DNA of 64,000 nt, from the NCBI GenBank assembly GCA_030762895.1, contig CM061063.1, positions 51,291,196 to 51,355,195 of the forward strand, given 5' to 3'. Source of the stretch: Sophora flavescens (lineage: Eukaryota; Streptophyta; Magnoliopsida; Fabales; Fabaceae). This document shows positions 45,101-56,017 of this stretch, piece after piece. Numbering within the stretch: the stretch's first letter is position 1; every line of letters starts with the position of its first letter. The notes below the pieces were generated by a model. It searched no databases. It worked only from the letters and a program-made list of their open reading frames with translations, and was not told the origin of the DNA. Both the position numbers and the translations under genes were made by a program.

Positions 45101-48100
45101 TTTGATATGCTATTGCTAAGAGTATTGATGACTTGGCGGTAACTTCCCATTCCAATCAAAAGAGATCTCAAGGAATGCTTTGAGATTTGTAATGCATTTG
45201 ATGTTTCCAATTCAGTGACATTTCGATCATACAAGTCATCCAAAATTCTTCTAAAATCTTGAGTTACTTGAAACTCCGAGCGGCATTGCACCCAAACACT
45301 TCGAAGTTTTGAAAGTCTGCTAAGCATTGATGATAGATCACCCAAATTCTTGCTTTGTATATCCATGGAAACTACAGATGATGACGTGCCCACAAATGGG
45401 TAAATAGAGGATAGGGGAGTCGATTTCGGTGACAACCATGACCAAATGAGAGAAGGAAACACATCACATGATAATCCTTCATATCCACATAAGGATATAT
45501 ACCCAATACTTTTCAATCTTACTATTGAAAAGGGCACATGTTTTACTGCAGTATGTTCTGCAGTTAGAGTTGTCAGAGATTCCATCTGCACTATATCTTC
45601 TTCCAACTTTTCAATCTTTGAACATCCAGAAATGATGAGAGTTTTCAAAGATTTCAACTTATAGATTGCCCTCGGGAGATTTCTAAGACCTGTACAGTCC
45701 TTCAAATTTACAAGAAGAAGATTATTGAGATCTCCAATAGATTGGTGTACCTCAGACAAACTTGGACAATCTTTTAGGATGAGCTTTTCAAGACTTGGCA
45801 GTTTTGAGAAATCAGGGGTGTTTGTCAAATACCAGGAGTGACTAAGATTGAGGATTTTTAGCCTCTCAAGAACCTACAAGAGAAAATTTCAAAAAAGAAA
45901 AATTAGAGAAGAAAATGGACAAAGAAATGTTGGCAAGTATATATTACTATTGTTGTTAACCTTGAGTTCAGAAAGAAGATTCCATGTATATATACCTGGG
46001 GCTCCTTCCAAACTAGTTTAAGTTTACTGTGTCTCATGTCAATAACAACTAGATTTCCCTGATCAAAGTTGTCAGGTGTGTACTTTAAAGGAAATCCTTG
46101 CCAAGAAAGCCATCTCAGGTGTTTGGGAAGATACCCATAATCTCCATTAAGTTGTACTTGATTAAGTTGCAAAAGTCTAAGCCTCTTCATTTTCTTAAAA
46201 GCTTTGGTATTGATTTGAACTCTACTGGATGTTTGCAACTTCAAAGCCAATCCTTCAATAGCTTTTGTTCCCTATTAAAAAAGAGCAGAGAAAAATAGTT
46301 GGAAAACCTTTGTTATTTTCTCACTAGATAGCATTACATAACATTGCAGCCTAAGCATACTTGCAATGCACATGACAAAAAAAAGACTCTTGGGATAATA
46401 AATCCCTCAATTTTTAGCCAAAAGAATTCAGAAATAAACAGTTTTATGGCGAAGATAAGATCATGGAGGATGATCAAAAGTTTCGAAACAGTATTTTAAG
46501 AATGTTCTTACAGTATGTTCTGTCAATACATCGAGTACATCCTCATGAAACCACAATCGACTCCGCTTCTCAGGCTCCTCTGGTGACCTTTCACGAACAA
46601 TTTCTCTTCCCATGTCTCTTAGCAAATCATGCACTCCTAGCTTGTTATTCCTTTCAACTGTAATGAGGCTCCGCTCTATCAGGACTGATATCCCAATTTC
46701 AGCATGAAGTCCGCAGCCATCTAGTATCTCTGTAACATAGGTTCTTTTCTTGCCAATAAAGAAACAACATATGTCAAGAAAGATATCCTTTTCCATATGA
46801 TCCCTTAAACCGTCAAAGCTTATTCTTAGTTTCTCTTGCACTCGATCATTAGGAATCATTTTTAGTTTCGACAATACACTTTTCCACTCTTGTTCAGTCC
46901 TCTTGGACAAATGAGATCCAAGGACTTCAAGAGCCAGTGGTAGTCCTCCACAGTAAGCGACTACATTTCTTGAGAGTTCGATGAAGTCTTCTCTTGGTCT
47001 ATTTTTCCTAAAAGCATGCCAACTGAAAAGCTCAAGGGACTCACTTTCATCCATTTCCTTAGTTTTGTAGACATAGTCAGCTTTGAGTAAATTAAGTACA
47101 CGAACATCTCTGGTTGTAACAATTAGTACACTTCCGGGACCAATCCATGTACGACTTCCACATAGGGCTTGTAATTGCTCATCCTTATTCACATCATCAA
47201 GTACAACAAGTGCCCTAGTTTCGCAAAGTCTTTCCATGATCATAGCTTTCCCCCACTCGATGCTATGTATCTTCATCTTTTTTAAGTTAAGGATATCAGA
47301 AAGTAGTTGTTCTTGTAATTCAATTTGACCTCTATTTGTGTCCCAAGCTTCTCTAATATTTGCAAGGAAACTTGTATCTACAAATTCGCGATGAACTTGA
47401 TTGTAGATGGCTTTGGCTAAGGTTGTCTTACCAGATCCTCCCATTCCCCAGATCCCTATCACACTAACTGTGCTTGATTGCACTTTCAGAAGTTGAATCA
47501 CATCTTGGGCACGGGATTCTAATCCAACAGGAAAGTCTGTAATAGGCAAGGGTGTCTTGTCTTGTTTTCGGAGAATATGATCAACAACCTTCTTGATGAC
47601 ATCAGATTCATAACTGTAATAACGATAGTTAAAATGAGCAGCCAATGTCAAAATTATAAGCTTTAAAAATATAGTTTAGATCATTGGAGTCGCATTCTAA
47701 TTGACCCTCCTTCAAGGTAACATAGGGTAAGTAGCATAAAAGCCTTACACATAGCCCAACTTGTAAACTAAACCTTGCAGTATGATATAATTAATAAAAA
47801 AAATAAAACAAAGGAATGGATGGTATTATTGTAAAAGAAAAGAATGAAAAGAGTATAGATTTAGTGTTTGTTTAGTTGCATGGTGTAAAACTGCAGAATT
47901 GATTTTGCACCCAATGTTATTTTAGTAAAACAAGGTGTTTGATTAATGTGATGCCAATTTGATTTTGCATTAAAAAGTGACTTTGACTAGAAACCGAAAG
48001 GTAGCTTTTGCATTTTTTTTTATAGGCCAATGGTAGTAAGTTGAATATTGTGTTAGTTTTCTCCTTTCTCGTGGTGTGAACCGTGAACCTCCAGCTCCTT

Positions 48101-48885
48101 AACACCTTACACCCTTAGCTCAAGATCAGTTGAGCTACCCAACTCCCGTAGTGACACTAAATTTTATATCAAAATAAGATGAATGCTAACCAGTGCCCCT
48201 AGGATATAAAAAGAGAAAATTTTCATTGGAACTTGGTGGATTGTATATTGTAAAAATATGATAAACTTAGTTTTTCAATGAAATTTTACTTTTATTGATT
48301 TCCTTAAGTTAGCATGACCCTTAAAATAAAAACATCAAAATATAAATCATCACACTTCACACACAATTATAACTAAATCAAATTTGCAAAATCACAAAGA
48401 CAAACTTACTCGTTCCGTGTGACATGCCAACCAGTAAAATTGGCAGCATCAGTGAGTGCTCTTGTCCAAGCCGACAACACATTCGGATCTGTAACCGCAG
48501 AGTATTGTTTTAAAAGTCGTCTGAAAGCAAGTCCAACATCACCTTCCTGATGGCGTACATGGGATGGTTCAACGTAGTAAAATATGGGGAGAACTACCTG
48601 ACCAATGGTCCGGTGACACTCCATGATTTTCACAAGCTCATCAAGACACCATCTAGAACCCGCGTAGCCTTGTGAGAAAACAACGACGGATATCCTAGAT
48701 GATTCTATTGCTTGCCATAGTTCTGCTCTCACTCCCTTTCCCTTCTCAAGCCTCCTATCCATAAAAGTTCCGATGTTGCTACCAGTTAGGGCAGTGTGCA
48801 GATGAGAAGTGAAACCATAACGAGTGTCTTCCCCTCTGAAACTCAAAAACACGTCGTGGTGCCGGTGTTCGCGATAAGAAGACAT
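42107..48885 (-). CDS. TIR-NB-LRR disease resistance protein, five exons, apparently intact
   Basis: Exons (minus strand): 48410-48885, 46512-47613, 45996-46271, 45100-45873, 42107-42625; all introns are GT-AG and lengths sum to 3147 nt, 1048 residues. Exon 1 is the TIR domain (HDVFLSFRGEDTR; WCLDELVKI holds the NADase Glu). Exon 2 is NB-ARC: P-loop GIWGMGGSGKTTLA, kinase-2 ALVVLDDV, RNBS-B VLIVTTRD, GLPL CGGLPLALEVLG, RNBS-D DIFLDICCFF, MHD-type LGVHDLL. Exons 3-4 are leucine-rich repeats (LPSLEKLILKDCPSLSEVHQ and following). Exon 5 is the post-LRR (C-JID-like) domain from GLTASGSSDIFLPGD. Such proteins sense pathogen effectors and trigger cell death through TIR NADase activity. An in-frame Met at 48912 would add nine residues; the inner Met just before the TIR start is the usual one. 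Intron 4 (2.5 kb) holds retroelement debris; intron 1 holds a MITE. Confidence 0.92.
42989..43238. mobile_element. Probable solo LTR in TNL intron 4
   Basis: TGTTAGTAGC ... CCTAACA, 250 bp, with a TATA-like CCTATAAATAAG near 43021 and the phrase GAGAGTGCTCCTTTGGGG shared with the solo LTR at 61121-61350. Flanks gtgtc/gtctc differ at one base. The tandem TNL copy lacks it at the matching place (about 62998). Confidence 0.6.
43545..43900 (+). repeat. Copia-type LTR-like fragment in TNL intron 4
   Basis: Includes GCCTATAAATTAAGAGGAGA, TTGGGGCCTTCGGGCATTGG, CCCTCGAAGATCTGTAATAG and the leader-like TCTGTAATAACATACTGGTT, a layout seen in legume copia LTRs. Edges not defined. Confidence 0.45.
43990..44450 (+). 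pseudogene. Copia reverse transcriptase/RNase H fragment inside TNL intron 4
   Basis: Plus-strand, opposite to the gene. Broken frames still show YGLKQAPQAKY, the RT active-site segment WLYVDDILLT, LGSLHHFIGIQVH, LSQTKYTLDLLNHFDM and LILRYVAASTEVHG, in the order found in Ty1/copia pol. Much sequence between these is missing. The same fragment, independently decayed, is in the tandem TNL copy at about 63170-63790. Confidence 0.75.
48185..48313. mobile_element. Small MITE in TNL intron 1
   Basis: Left end GCTAACCAGTGCCCCTAGGA, right end GTTAGC in inverted orientation; 129 bp. The left end resembles that of the MITE at 40939-41099. Confidence 0.5.
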
Positions 48886-48912
48886 GGATCGGATTGGATG
48901 AAAGCAAAGCAA

Positions 48913-49078
48913 ATTAAGTCAACGTTTACGAGACAACATAAGAGAACGGCGCAACACAACTGCTTTTACCAACTATGGCAAATTCTAGGGTGAGAGACCT
49001 GATCCTTAAACTTCTTAAATTTACAAAATTTACCCCATCTTCTTCCCAATCACTCTTCTCTTTTCTCCTGCTTCAGGG
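48913..49078 (-). promoter_or_regulatory. Presumed promoter/5' leader of the TNL gene
   Basis: Short interval between the TNL start and the MITE at 49079. No clear TATA box. The MITE therefore sits within about 200 bases of the coding start and may form part of the promoter. Confidence 0.4.
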
Positions 49079-49503
49079 TGTGTTTGGTTCAACGGAGGGG
49101 AGGGGAGGGATTTTAAAGGAGGGGAGAGGAAGGGAGGGGAGGGATTTTAATTAGATATTGTGTTTAGTTGGGAGGAGGGGAGGGGAGGGGAGGGGAGGGA
49201 AAATAACTCTTTTGTTGTTTGGTTCACGAGGGGAGGGAGGCATTTTTAAACTAATTTACTTTTATACCTTTTTTATTTTTTTATGAATTTTGGATTTTTA
49301 AATTTTATTAAGGTTAATTTCGTCATATCAATTAAAATATTTTAAAGTTACCTCCCCTCCCCTCCAAATCCCCCCAATATTATAGGGGAGTCAAAATGCA
49401 TCTAGGAGGGATTTTGCTCCCCTCCCCTCCCAAAATTTGAACCAAACATATAAAATTTAAAATATTCCCTCCCCTCCCCTCCATTCCCCTCCAACCAAAC
49501 ATA
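49079..49503. mobile_element. G/C-rich hairpin MITE next to the TNL promoter
   Basis: Left end TGTTTGGTTCAACGGAGGGG pairs with right end CCCCTCCAACCAAACA. Left arm has GGGG-A-type runs (49097-49140, 49171-49200), right arm the complementary C-runs (49350-49490). No ORF. Confidence 0.75.
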
Positions 49504-51603
49504 GTGTCAATCTCTCACCTCTAGCAGAAGCTGACTCCCATGTGGGGAGAAGGATCTTGCATCTGCTGTAATAACACCACCACATTCATTCAGCACCTAA
49601 ATTCAATGTATTCCCCAGTATCCTTTTTTGGACTCTCTGATGAACAATTCTCATGACTAGTAGCAGTAGTATCATGGCAATTCAAATCTGCAATTTGCTC
49701 AATTTGAATTTTGACTAACTCTGGAGTACAATAATTCGGAACAAGAGCAAGAGAATTGTAATCCTCCATTTTCTTCTCCTCTGATGATAAAATGCCAATG
49801 ATAAATGTCAAATAAATAAAGAAGCACATAAAAGAGAGAAGGGGAAAATCTCCAAAAATTCAAACCCACTAACATCATTTCGCTCAACCATCTCAATCTC
49901 AAAAAATTCAAACCCACCAACAGCTCCATTCACTTTCTGCAACATTGGAAGAAGGCGACTTAGGCGAGGCATGGATCAAGCGAGTCAAGGTGGATGAATC
50001 GATGACTGACTCGGTGGTCCACCGCGGTGATGAAGTGGCGGCGATGAGACGCGCAACAGAGACGACGGAGTACCACACCTCGAACTAACCCAGACCCCTT
50101 CAACCTTAGACCAACCCAAACTCAGATCTGAAACTGGAGATGAAGAAGCTATCGTCGCGATCGGAGGAAAGAGGGTGGAGACGGTACTTTCGCGGCGAGG
50201 GCAATGGCATCGGAGGAGGAATTGAACGCTTTAGGCTCGTCTTCTTCATCCTGACGAGGAAATCGACAACGTAGTCATCAAATTCGAAGATGGAGCTGTA
50301 GTCACAAATTTGCACTTGGAGGAGTGATTACAGTTGTGAATCCAAACGACGGTGGTTGAGGAGAGAGATGGCAGGGTGGCGGAGGAAGGATACGGCGAAG
50401 GAGAGAGAGGACGCATGAGAGAGAAAATAAGAGAGGGGCAAAAATTAAATTTTGGTTTTTGCAAATAAGGACCTATTAGGTCTCTTGTGGTGGCCTGGTG
50501 GGAGACATGACTAAAGTCTCCCACCCTTACCAACTATTCCTAGTTGTTTCCAAGTTCTTTAATCTTATTCTTTTTTATTTTAGATAGTTGTAGGGAAATA
50601 ATATAATAGTGGCAGCAAATTAGGGATAACAATGGATGAGGTCTGAGTAGGGTATTATAATACATATCTTTATATTCACGTTTGAAAAAATTATTCGTAC
50701 CCGGATCCATACCCGTATGGGTAGCAACTATATTATCCTTACTCGTACCATTTAAGTACCTAAGTACTCGTACCCACATCCCTTACCCGCACTTTAACCG
50801 TGAAAAAACAAGAAATAACAAAAGAAATGTTATAATAATTAAAAAATTATTCAAATTTATTTTAGATCTACTCATAAAACATTACAGATCAAAATATTTA
50901 AATAAATAAAAAATCTAAAGTGGAATTATATATACAACTAGGTTTAGAAAGTTAAGAGTCTTTAAATTAATTTTAGTTTTAAAATTTGTATTATAGTGAA
51001 AATTATATATATTAGTGATATAAATAAATAAATAATTATATATACATATGCATATATGCGGGTACGAGACGGAATGAGTATCATAGTATCCTTACCTGCA
51101 CTCATACTAATTTAAATTTACGGATAATTACCCGTACATGACCCCTTATCCATTCTGCGGGTAATTACCCTACCCACTGTGAGTACTTTTTATTGATACC
51201 CAATGGGTATGGTACAAAATGTGCAGGTAATATCCCCACTTTTTATTTTTAAATAAATAATTATATGAGTTTAAAAATAAAATTGTTTTAAAATCCTTTC
51301 ACTCCCTCCTGAACCAAACATGAAAATACTATTTTCTCGTCCTCCCCTCCTCTCAACCAAACATAATGTATAATTAAAATTTCTGCACTTCCTTTCCCCA
51401 CCTTTGAACCAAACACACCAATGATATGTTCTTGCGCGAAGGAGGAAAGAGAATAATTGAGGTTCGGAGCTGTCACTTCATGACAAAAATGGACTTTCCT
51501 CCATTTTCCGTTACAACTTATATGAGCTATAAAATAATGTTACAATTGTTTCCAATATTTTGTGTCCAAAAACAACTCTTTTAAGAAAAGTTTCCAATTT
51601 TAT
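49504..51603. other. Intergenic region; repeat fragments, no gene recognised
   Basis: 49590-49830 and 50100-50450 have short ORFs without recognisable domains. 50640-51230 is dense in TACCCG/CGGGTA phrases in both orientations, as in a widespread plant repeat. 51296-51420 again carries CTCCCCTCC and AACCAAACA phrases like the MITE at 49079-49503. Confidence 0.5.
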
Positions 51604-51612
51604 TTTTTCCTA

Positions 51613-51870
51613 GAGTAAATAGCCAATTTGGTCCCTGAAACTGTGAGATCGTGTCAATTTGGTCCCTCAAATTAACGAAATTGCAAAAAGGTCCCTGAAA
51701 CTGTCAAACGTTGATCAAGTTGGTCCCTCCGTTAGGCAGGGTTACTTGACGCCGTTAATGGCGCTTACGTGGCACGTTAAGTGCCCATGTGGCATGACAG
51801 CTGTACCACAGTTTCAGGGACCAATCTGACACTAAATTTCAGGGACTAAAATGATACTAAATTTGTAATT
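51613..51870. repeat. Left TIR of the MULE
   Basis: Rich in GGTCCCTGAAACTGT phrases; pairs with 55745-56001 in inverse orientation. Confidence 0.88.
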
Positions 51871-52314
51871 TAACTCCTTAACATCGTTTCATTTCCATCC
51901 CTCATTTTACCTTTTCATCTTCCCCGGCGTAACCTCCCCTCTGCCACACCCTTCCTTCTGCAACCGCTCACCGGAGACCATAACCCGTCGCCGAAACCTC
52001 ACCGGAACTCGCTTCCACTCAAAACGCAGGTGTGTATTTTGTTTATCCATTTTGTTTTGAGTTATGGGTTTTGATTGTTCATCTTCTTCTTCATACTGTG
52101 CATGTGGTAGGGGTTGGGTAGGGTTTCATCTAAGCCTCTATTACATTATTTTTGTACTTGGGCATTTGCCCTAGTTATCGTTTTACCCATTGTTGCGCAT
52201 TCTTCATCATCAATGTGGGTGGGTTTAGGGTTTGTTGAGATGCTCTGTTTTTTTGTTTTGTAACAGAGTATATGAAACGTTTTTTAATTTATGCTTCTTT
52301 GTTAATGTGCAGAA

Positions 52315-53369
52315 TGAGTACTATGAGCACTGTTGTCGTGCACCATGGAGGCATATTGTTGAGGAATGAGAGAGGAATTTTGGAGTATGTGGGTGGTGAG
52401 ATGGATGTGTGGGAAGAGTTGGACTCAGACACACTCAATGTTTTTGATTTGTTTAGCATTGTGAAGGTGTGTAAGGGTTATGATAAGGTTGAAAAATTGT
52501 GGTGGTTGAAGCCAAACAGGGACCTGGATATTGGGTTGAGGGAACTAACCTGTGACAGTAGCTTCATAGATATGGTTAAGGCTGCCCTCCTTAATGGGAA
52601 TGAGATTGAGATTTATCACGAGTATGCCCCCGAGCCCCTTCAGGCATGGGTGCCTAACCAGGAAGCTTTGAATGCTGCTAACATGGATGTTGATGAGTGT
52701 CTCATGAGTCCATATGAGGACAGCCATTCTACTGCTGATGAAAGTGCAGAGGACAGCCATTACAAGCCTCCTCCGGTTGTAATTAGTTCAGATGATTATG
52801 AGGAAGTGGTGTTAAGCAAGAGTGAAGGGAAGAAGGCTAAGGGAAATAAGGTAGCCGGGACTTCATCCAAGGGTAAGAAGGCTAAGGGAAATAAGGCTGT
52901 TGGGACTTCATCCAAGGGTAAGAAGGCTAAGGGTAAGAAGGTTGTTGGGACTTCATCCAAGGGTAAGAAGGCTAAGGGTAAGAAGGCTAGTGGGAGTGAT
53001 GGAAAGGGTAAGAAGAAGGTTTCAAGTAAGAGTAGGGAGAGGTCACCTAGTCCTTCAAATGGTGACAGCAGTGATGATAATGATGGTTGGGCTGAGTTTT
53101 ATACAGGGCATGAAGACTTCTTTAATTATGGGGAGTTAGGTGGTGGAAGCAATCAAGTGCAGCAAGAAGTTGTGAGTGATGCAAGCTACAAGTCCGAGGA
53201 AATGAAGGATCCTATTAGTACAGATGAGGAGAATAATGGAACAACAGGTTTGCCTAACTTCCCTCAGTTTAATGACAGAGCAAAGTTTGGTAATGTCAGT
53301 TTGGTATTAGGCATGGAGTTTACAAATTTATCATCTTTCAAGGCAGCTGTGAAGTTAGATGCTATGTGA
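52315..53369 (+). pseudogene. N-terminal part of a MuDR-type transposase, ending where the catalytic core should begin
   Basis: Start Met at 52315 lies just after an intron acceptor (GTGCAG). The PB1-like N-terminal domain (LDIGLRELTCDSSFIDMVKA, NEIEIYHEYAPEP) is followed by an acidic stretch, a lysine-rich repeat array (about residues 170-235; units of KGKKAKGNK-GTSS), a second acidic stretch and the MuDR-type segment LVLGMEFTNLSSFKAAVK. It then stops at 53367-53369. In full-length relatives the DDE transposase core follows; here it is absent and the sequence resumes with the SWIM region. About 351 residues remain. No transposase activity is expected. An ORF Met at 52272 is also possible but lies before the acceptor. 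Confidence 0.8.
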
Positions 53370-54083
53370 TGAGGACAATGTGTGCAAACAAGCTGAAGCT
53401 TGCTGGGAAGAGAGGACCTTTGTGTCCTATGCAACAAAGTAGGCTGGAAAAACAGAAGTTGGATAGCAATCTGTGGACTCCTGTGTGGACAGGTGATGGT
53501 GATGGCATGCGGTTTGAAGTGCAGAACCTTCCTTCTAAGGTTGATGTCAACCTGAGTGAACAGACTTGCACCTGCAGGTTTTGGCAACTAACAGGTGATG
53601 GTGATGACATGTTGTTTGATTTTTGTATATTGTTTTTTACTTTTTTTCTATTATGACAGTGTTATTTATGGATATTTGCATACTTTGACAGGTATGCCAT
53701 GTAAGCATGCATGTGCTGCAATTGCATATAGGAATCAAAGGGCAGAAGAGTGTTGTCATATCTGGCTAACAATGGGGGCATATGATGCAACTTACCAATT
53801 TTTCATTCAACCAACGCAGTCCGAACAATTTTGGATGCCCACTGATTATGCCAAGCCGGTTCCACCTAAGCTCAAGAGAAGTGCTGGGAAACCAAAGAAA
53901 CAGAGAAGGAAGGATGGAAATGAGGAACCCGTGTGTGGTCATAAGCTGAAGAGGTCATATCCTAACTTCACTTGCTCAAGATGTGGCATTGAGGGCCATA
54001 ACAGTAGGGGATGCATGAACACTGGAGTTCCTCAAAAACCTAAAGCTAAGACATCAACTCAAGGACAAGAGGATTTAGTGTGA
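53366..54083 (+). pseudogene. C-terminal part of the MuDR-type transposase (SWIM and CCHC fingers)
   Basis: Reads RTMCANKLKLAGKRGPLCP, the conserved LEKQKLDSNLWTPVWTGD stretch, then SWIM finger CTCRFWQLT-GMPCKHACAA split by an intron (53595-53691, GT-AG, joining in a Gly codon), the usual helical stretch, a basic linker (KPKKQRRKDG) and a CCHC knuckle CSRCGIEGHNSRGC. It ends with TGA at 54081-54083. The SWIM domain binds the element's DNA in related transposases. Frame differs from the N-terminal piece, so the deletion junction near 53365 separates the two. Downstream to 54653 more Pro/Gln-rich tail sequence can be read, broken by frame changes. Confidence 0.82.
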
Positions 54084-55142
54084 GATACCATTAACACAAA
54101 CTGCTACTACTATTGAGCCAGTGCAATCTCAAGATGTACCACCACAAGTGCAACAACAAGTTCAAGATCCTCCAGCACAAGTTCAAGATCCTCCAGTACA
54201 AGTTCAGGCCAATCCACCATCACAGCAAAGAGTGCAGAGGGTAAGCTGGCTTTTGCAGGGACTGAGTTGATTTCATATATAAAAGTTCGGGGACTATTTT
54301 GATTTTAAGTTGCATATTTTGGGGACTAAATTGACACTATGTTATCGATTTCTACTTCAGTGAGCAAGGAGATATGGTATAAGAGGACCTCTTATACCAC
54401 AAGTGCCAAAGGAACCCCGGTTAGAGGCCCACCAAGAATCCACCCACCACCAAAGACCCCTCTTGCACCACCACCAATTCCAATTCCAGCTCCACGGCCT
54501 ATCATGGTCGAACTTCCAAAGACCACCAACTGGATCAAGGGAAGGACAACCACATTTCATGTCTTTCATTCCAACTCCAGGGCTGCCACAGATGCATCCA
54601 AGGAAACCATGAAGTCAAGACTATTTTGGATTTTGGATAATTTAGTACAATGATATATTTGCACAATTTATGGTGCCTCTGTTTTTTGTTAATGACACAT
54701 GTGAACAATGGATGTTTAGGAATATGGTGTATGGTTTATCTCATTGTAATTTCTAGTTTGGTACAGGTTTATATGTACTGCTTTTTGGGTATTCTTTTGT
54801 AAGACATATTTGGACACCTTTTGGTGCTTCAATTAATACCTATGGAATTTGTCTTTTGGACCACATTTTGGTGCTTCCTTTCATTTTATGTAACAAAATG
54901 ACAGTTTGTCTTATGCAACAAAATGACACATTTACTCCAAGCTTGTCATTCATGTCATTTCCAAAATAGGACAATACTTTACACATTACATTCCAAAATA
55001 TGCCTACATCATACCTAAGAACATCACACCTAAAACTACTTAAGCACTCGCCTACCAATCCACCAAACCGGACAAACACTTAACAACACACACATTACAA
55101 CAACCCCAAATTTGACCATTCTAACATCTCGCAACCAAAGTG
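54084..55142. other. Pro/Gln-rich tail and 3' sequence of the MULE transposase gene
   Basis: 54110-54240 repeats CAAGTTCAAGATCCTCCAG; 54339-54653 has an open Pro-rich stretch (PPPKTPLAPPPIPIPAPRP). From 54660 to 55140 nothing is recognised between the two converging genes. Confidence 0.5.
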
Positions 55143-55601
55143 TCAACCTTGCCAATCAGCCAATCGATTCTGCGCTTCATTATTCCTCACTTTGCCGATT
55201 ATCATTAAGAGTTTCACATCTCTCGGGAACCTTGAAAATCTCGGGAATCTCATCCACCTGGACAAGATAGCCACAATTGCCTTCACCCCGCAACAATTTG
55301 ACATAAAGAAATTAGGGTTAGTAGAAATTGTGCTCCTACAAAAGTGCAAGACAATCGCAAACACTAATGGAGTTTTGGGATTGAATGTTACCAATGTAAA
55401 GGGACATCCATAGAAGGCCATGCCTGGTTCCTGAGTCCTAGAGATTCGTAAATACGCCTCTCTCCTCTCACAATTGCAAAACAAAAGTAAGGGGTTGTTG
55501 ATTTCTGCCCCATCAACCCTGGAGCTACTCGACCAAGACAGAGTTGTGGGTTTCTTGGTTTGTCTTGAGTATGGTAACGACGAACCACCACCCATCGGCA
55601 T
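55143..55601 (-). CDS. zf-GRF-type protein (At4g04775-like) inside the MULE
   Basis: Minus strand from Met 55601. Shows LLLFCNCERREAYLRISRTQ and GMAFYGCP, the first half of a GRF-type zinc finger (two Cys, aromatic-Tyr-x-Cys-Pro), and after a likely intron (GT donor at 55391) GNCGYLVQVDEI in another frame, matching the second half (CGYF-W-DE type). Small GRF-finger proteins are often found as an additional ORF on the opposite strand of legume MULEs; their role is unknown. The exon 2 acceptor is not clear and the Trp of the second half is replaced, so it may be decayed. Confidence 0.5.
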   Translation of the reverse strand: MPMGGGSSLPYSRQTKKPTTLSWSSSSRVDGAEINNPLLLFCNCERREAYLRISRTQEPGMAFYGCPFTLVTFNPKTPLVFAIVLHFCRSTISTNPNFFMSNCCGVKAIVAILSRWMRFPRFSRFPRDVKLLMIIGKVRNNEAQNRLADWQG

Positions 55602-55744
55602 CCCTTTTGTGTAGTTGGAGAGAGCGAGAGAGAGAGACAGAAACAGACGACGAATGAGAGAGAGCAGAGAGACAACCAGAGACAGCCGAAGGAAGAAGAC
55701 AGCCGAAGGAAGAAGAAGATAGGTTTTTAGTCCCTTTGAGTGTC

Positions 55745-56001
55745 AATTTGGTCCCTGAATCATTTTAATCCCTGAAATTTAGTGTCAAATTGGTCCCTGA
55801 AACTGTGGTACAACTGTCATGCCACATGGGCACTTAACATGCCACGTAAGCGCCATTAACGGCGTCAAGTAACCCTGCCTAACGGAGGGACCAACTTGAT
55901 CAACGTTTGACAGTTTCAGGGACTTTTTTGCAATTTCGTTAATTTGAGGGACCAAATTGACACGATCTCACAGTTTCAGGGACCAAATTGGCTATTTACT
56001 C
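55745..56001. repeat. Right TIR of the MULE
   Basis: Inverse of 51613-51870, only a few differences. Confidence 0.88.
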
Positions 56002-56017
56002 TTTTTCCCAAAACATA

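Larger units (their letters stand above)
51613..56001 (+). mobile_element. Mutator-like element (MULE) with long TIRs and internal deletion
   Basis: TIRs of about 250 bp: GAGTAAATAGCCAATTTGGT at 51613 and its inverse ending at 56001. Flanks tttttccta (51604-51612) and tttttccca (56002-56010) are a 9-bp target duplication with one mismatch, as expected for Mutator. Holds a mudrA-like gene (+) without its catalytic part and a zf-GRF-type gene (-). Confidence 0.88.

Noticed and set aside
46463..46663. Plus-strand ORFs over the TNL exons
   Set aside because: Antisense shadows of the NB-ARC and TIR exons.
49590..50533. Small minus-strand ORFs between the TNL and the MULE
   Set aside because: No recognisable domain, no splice or codon signal; repeat-rich DNA.
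54357..54569. Trp-rich minus ORF opposite the MULE tail
   Set aside because: Shadow of the Pro-rich stretch of the plus strand.
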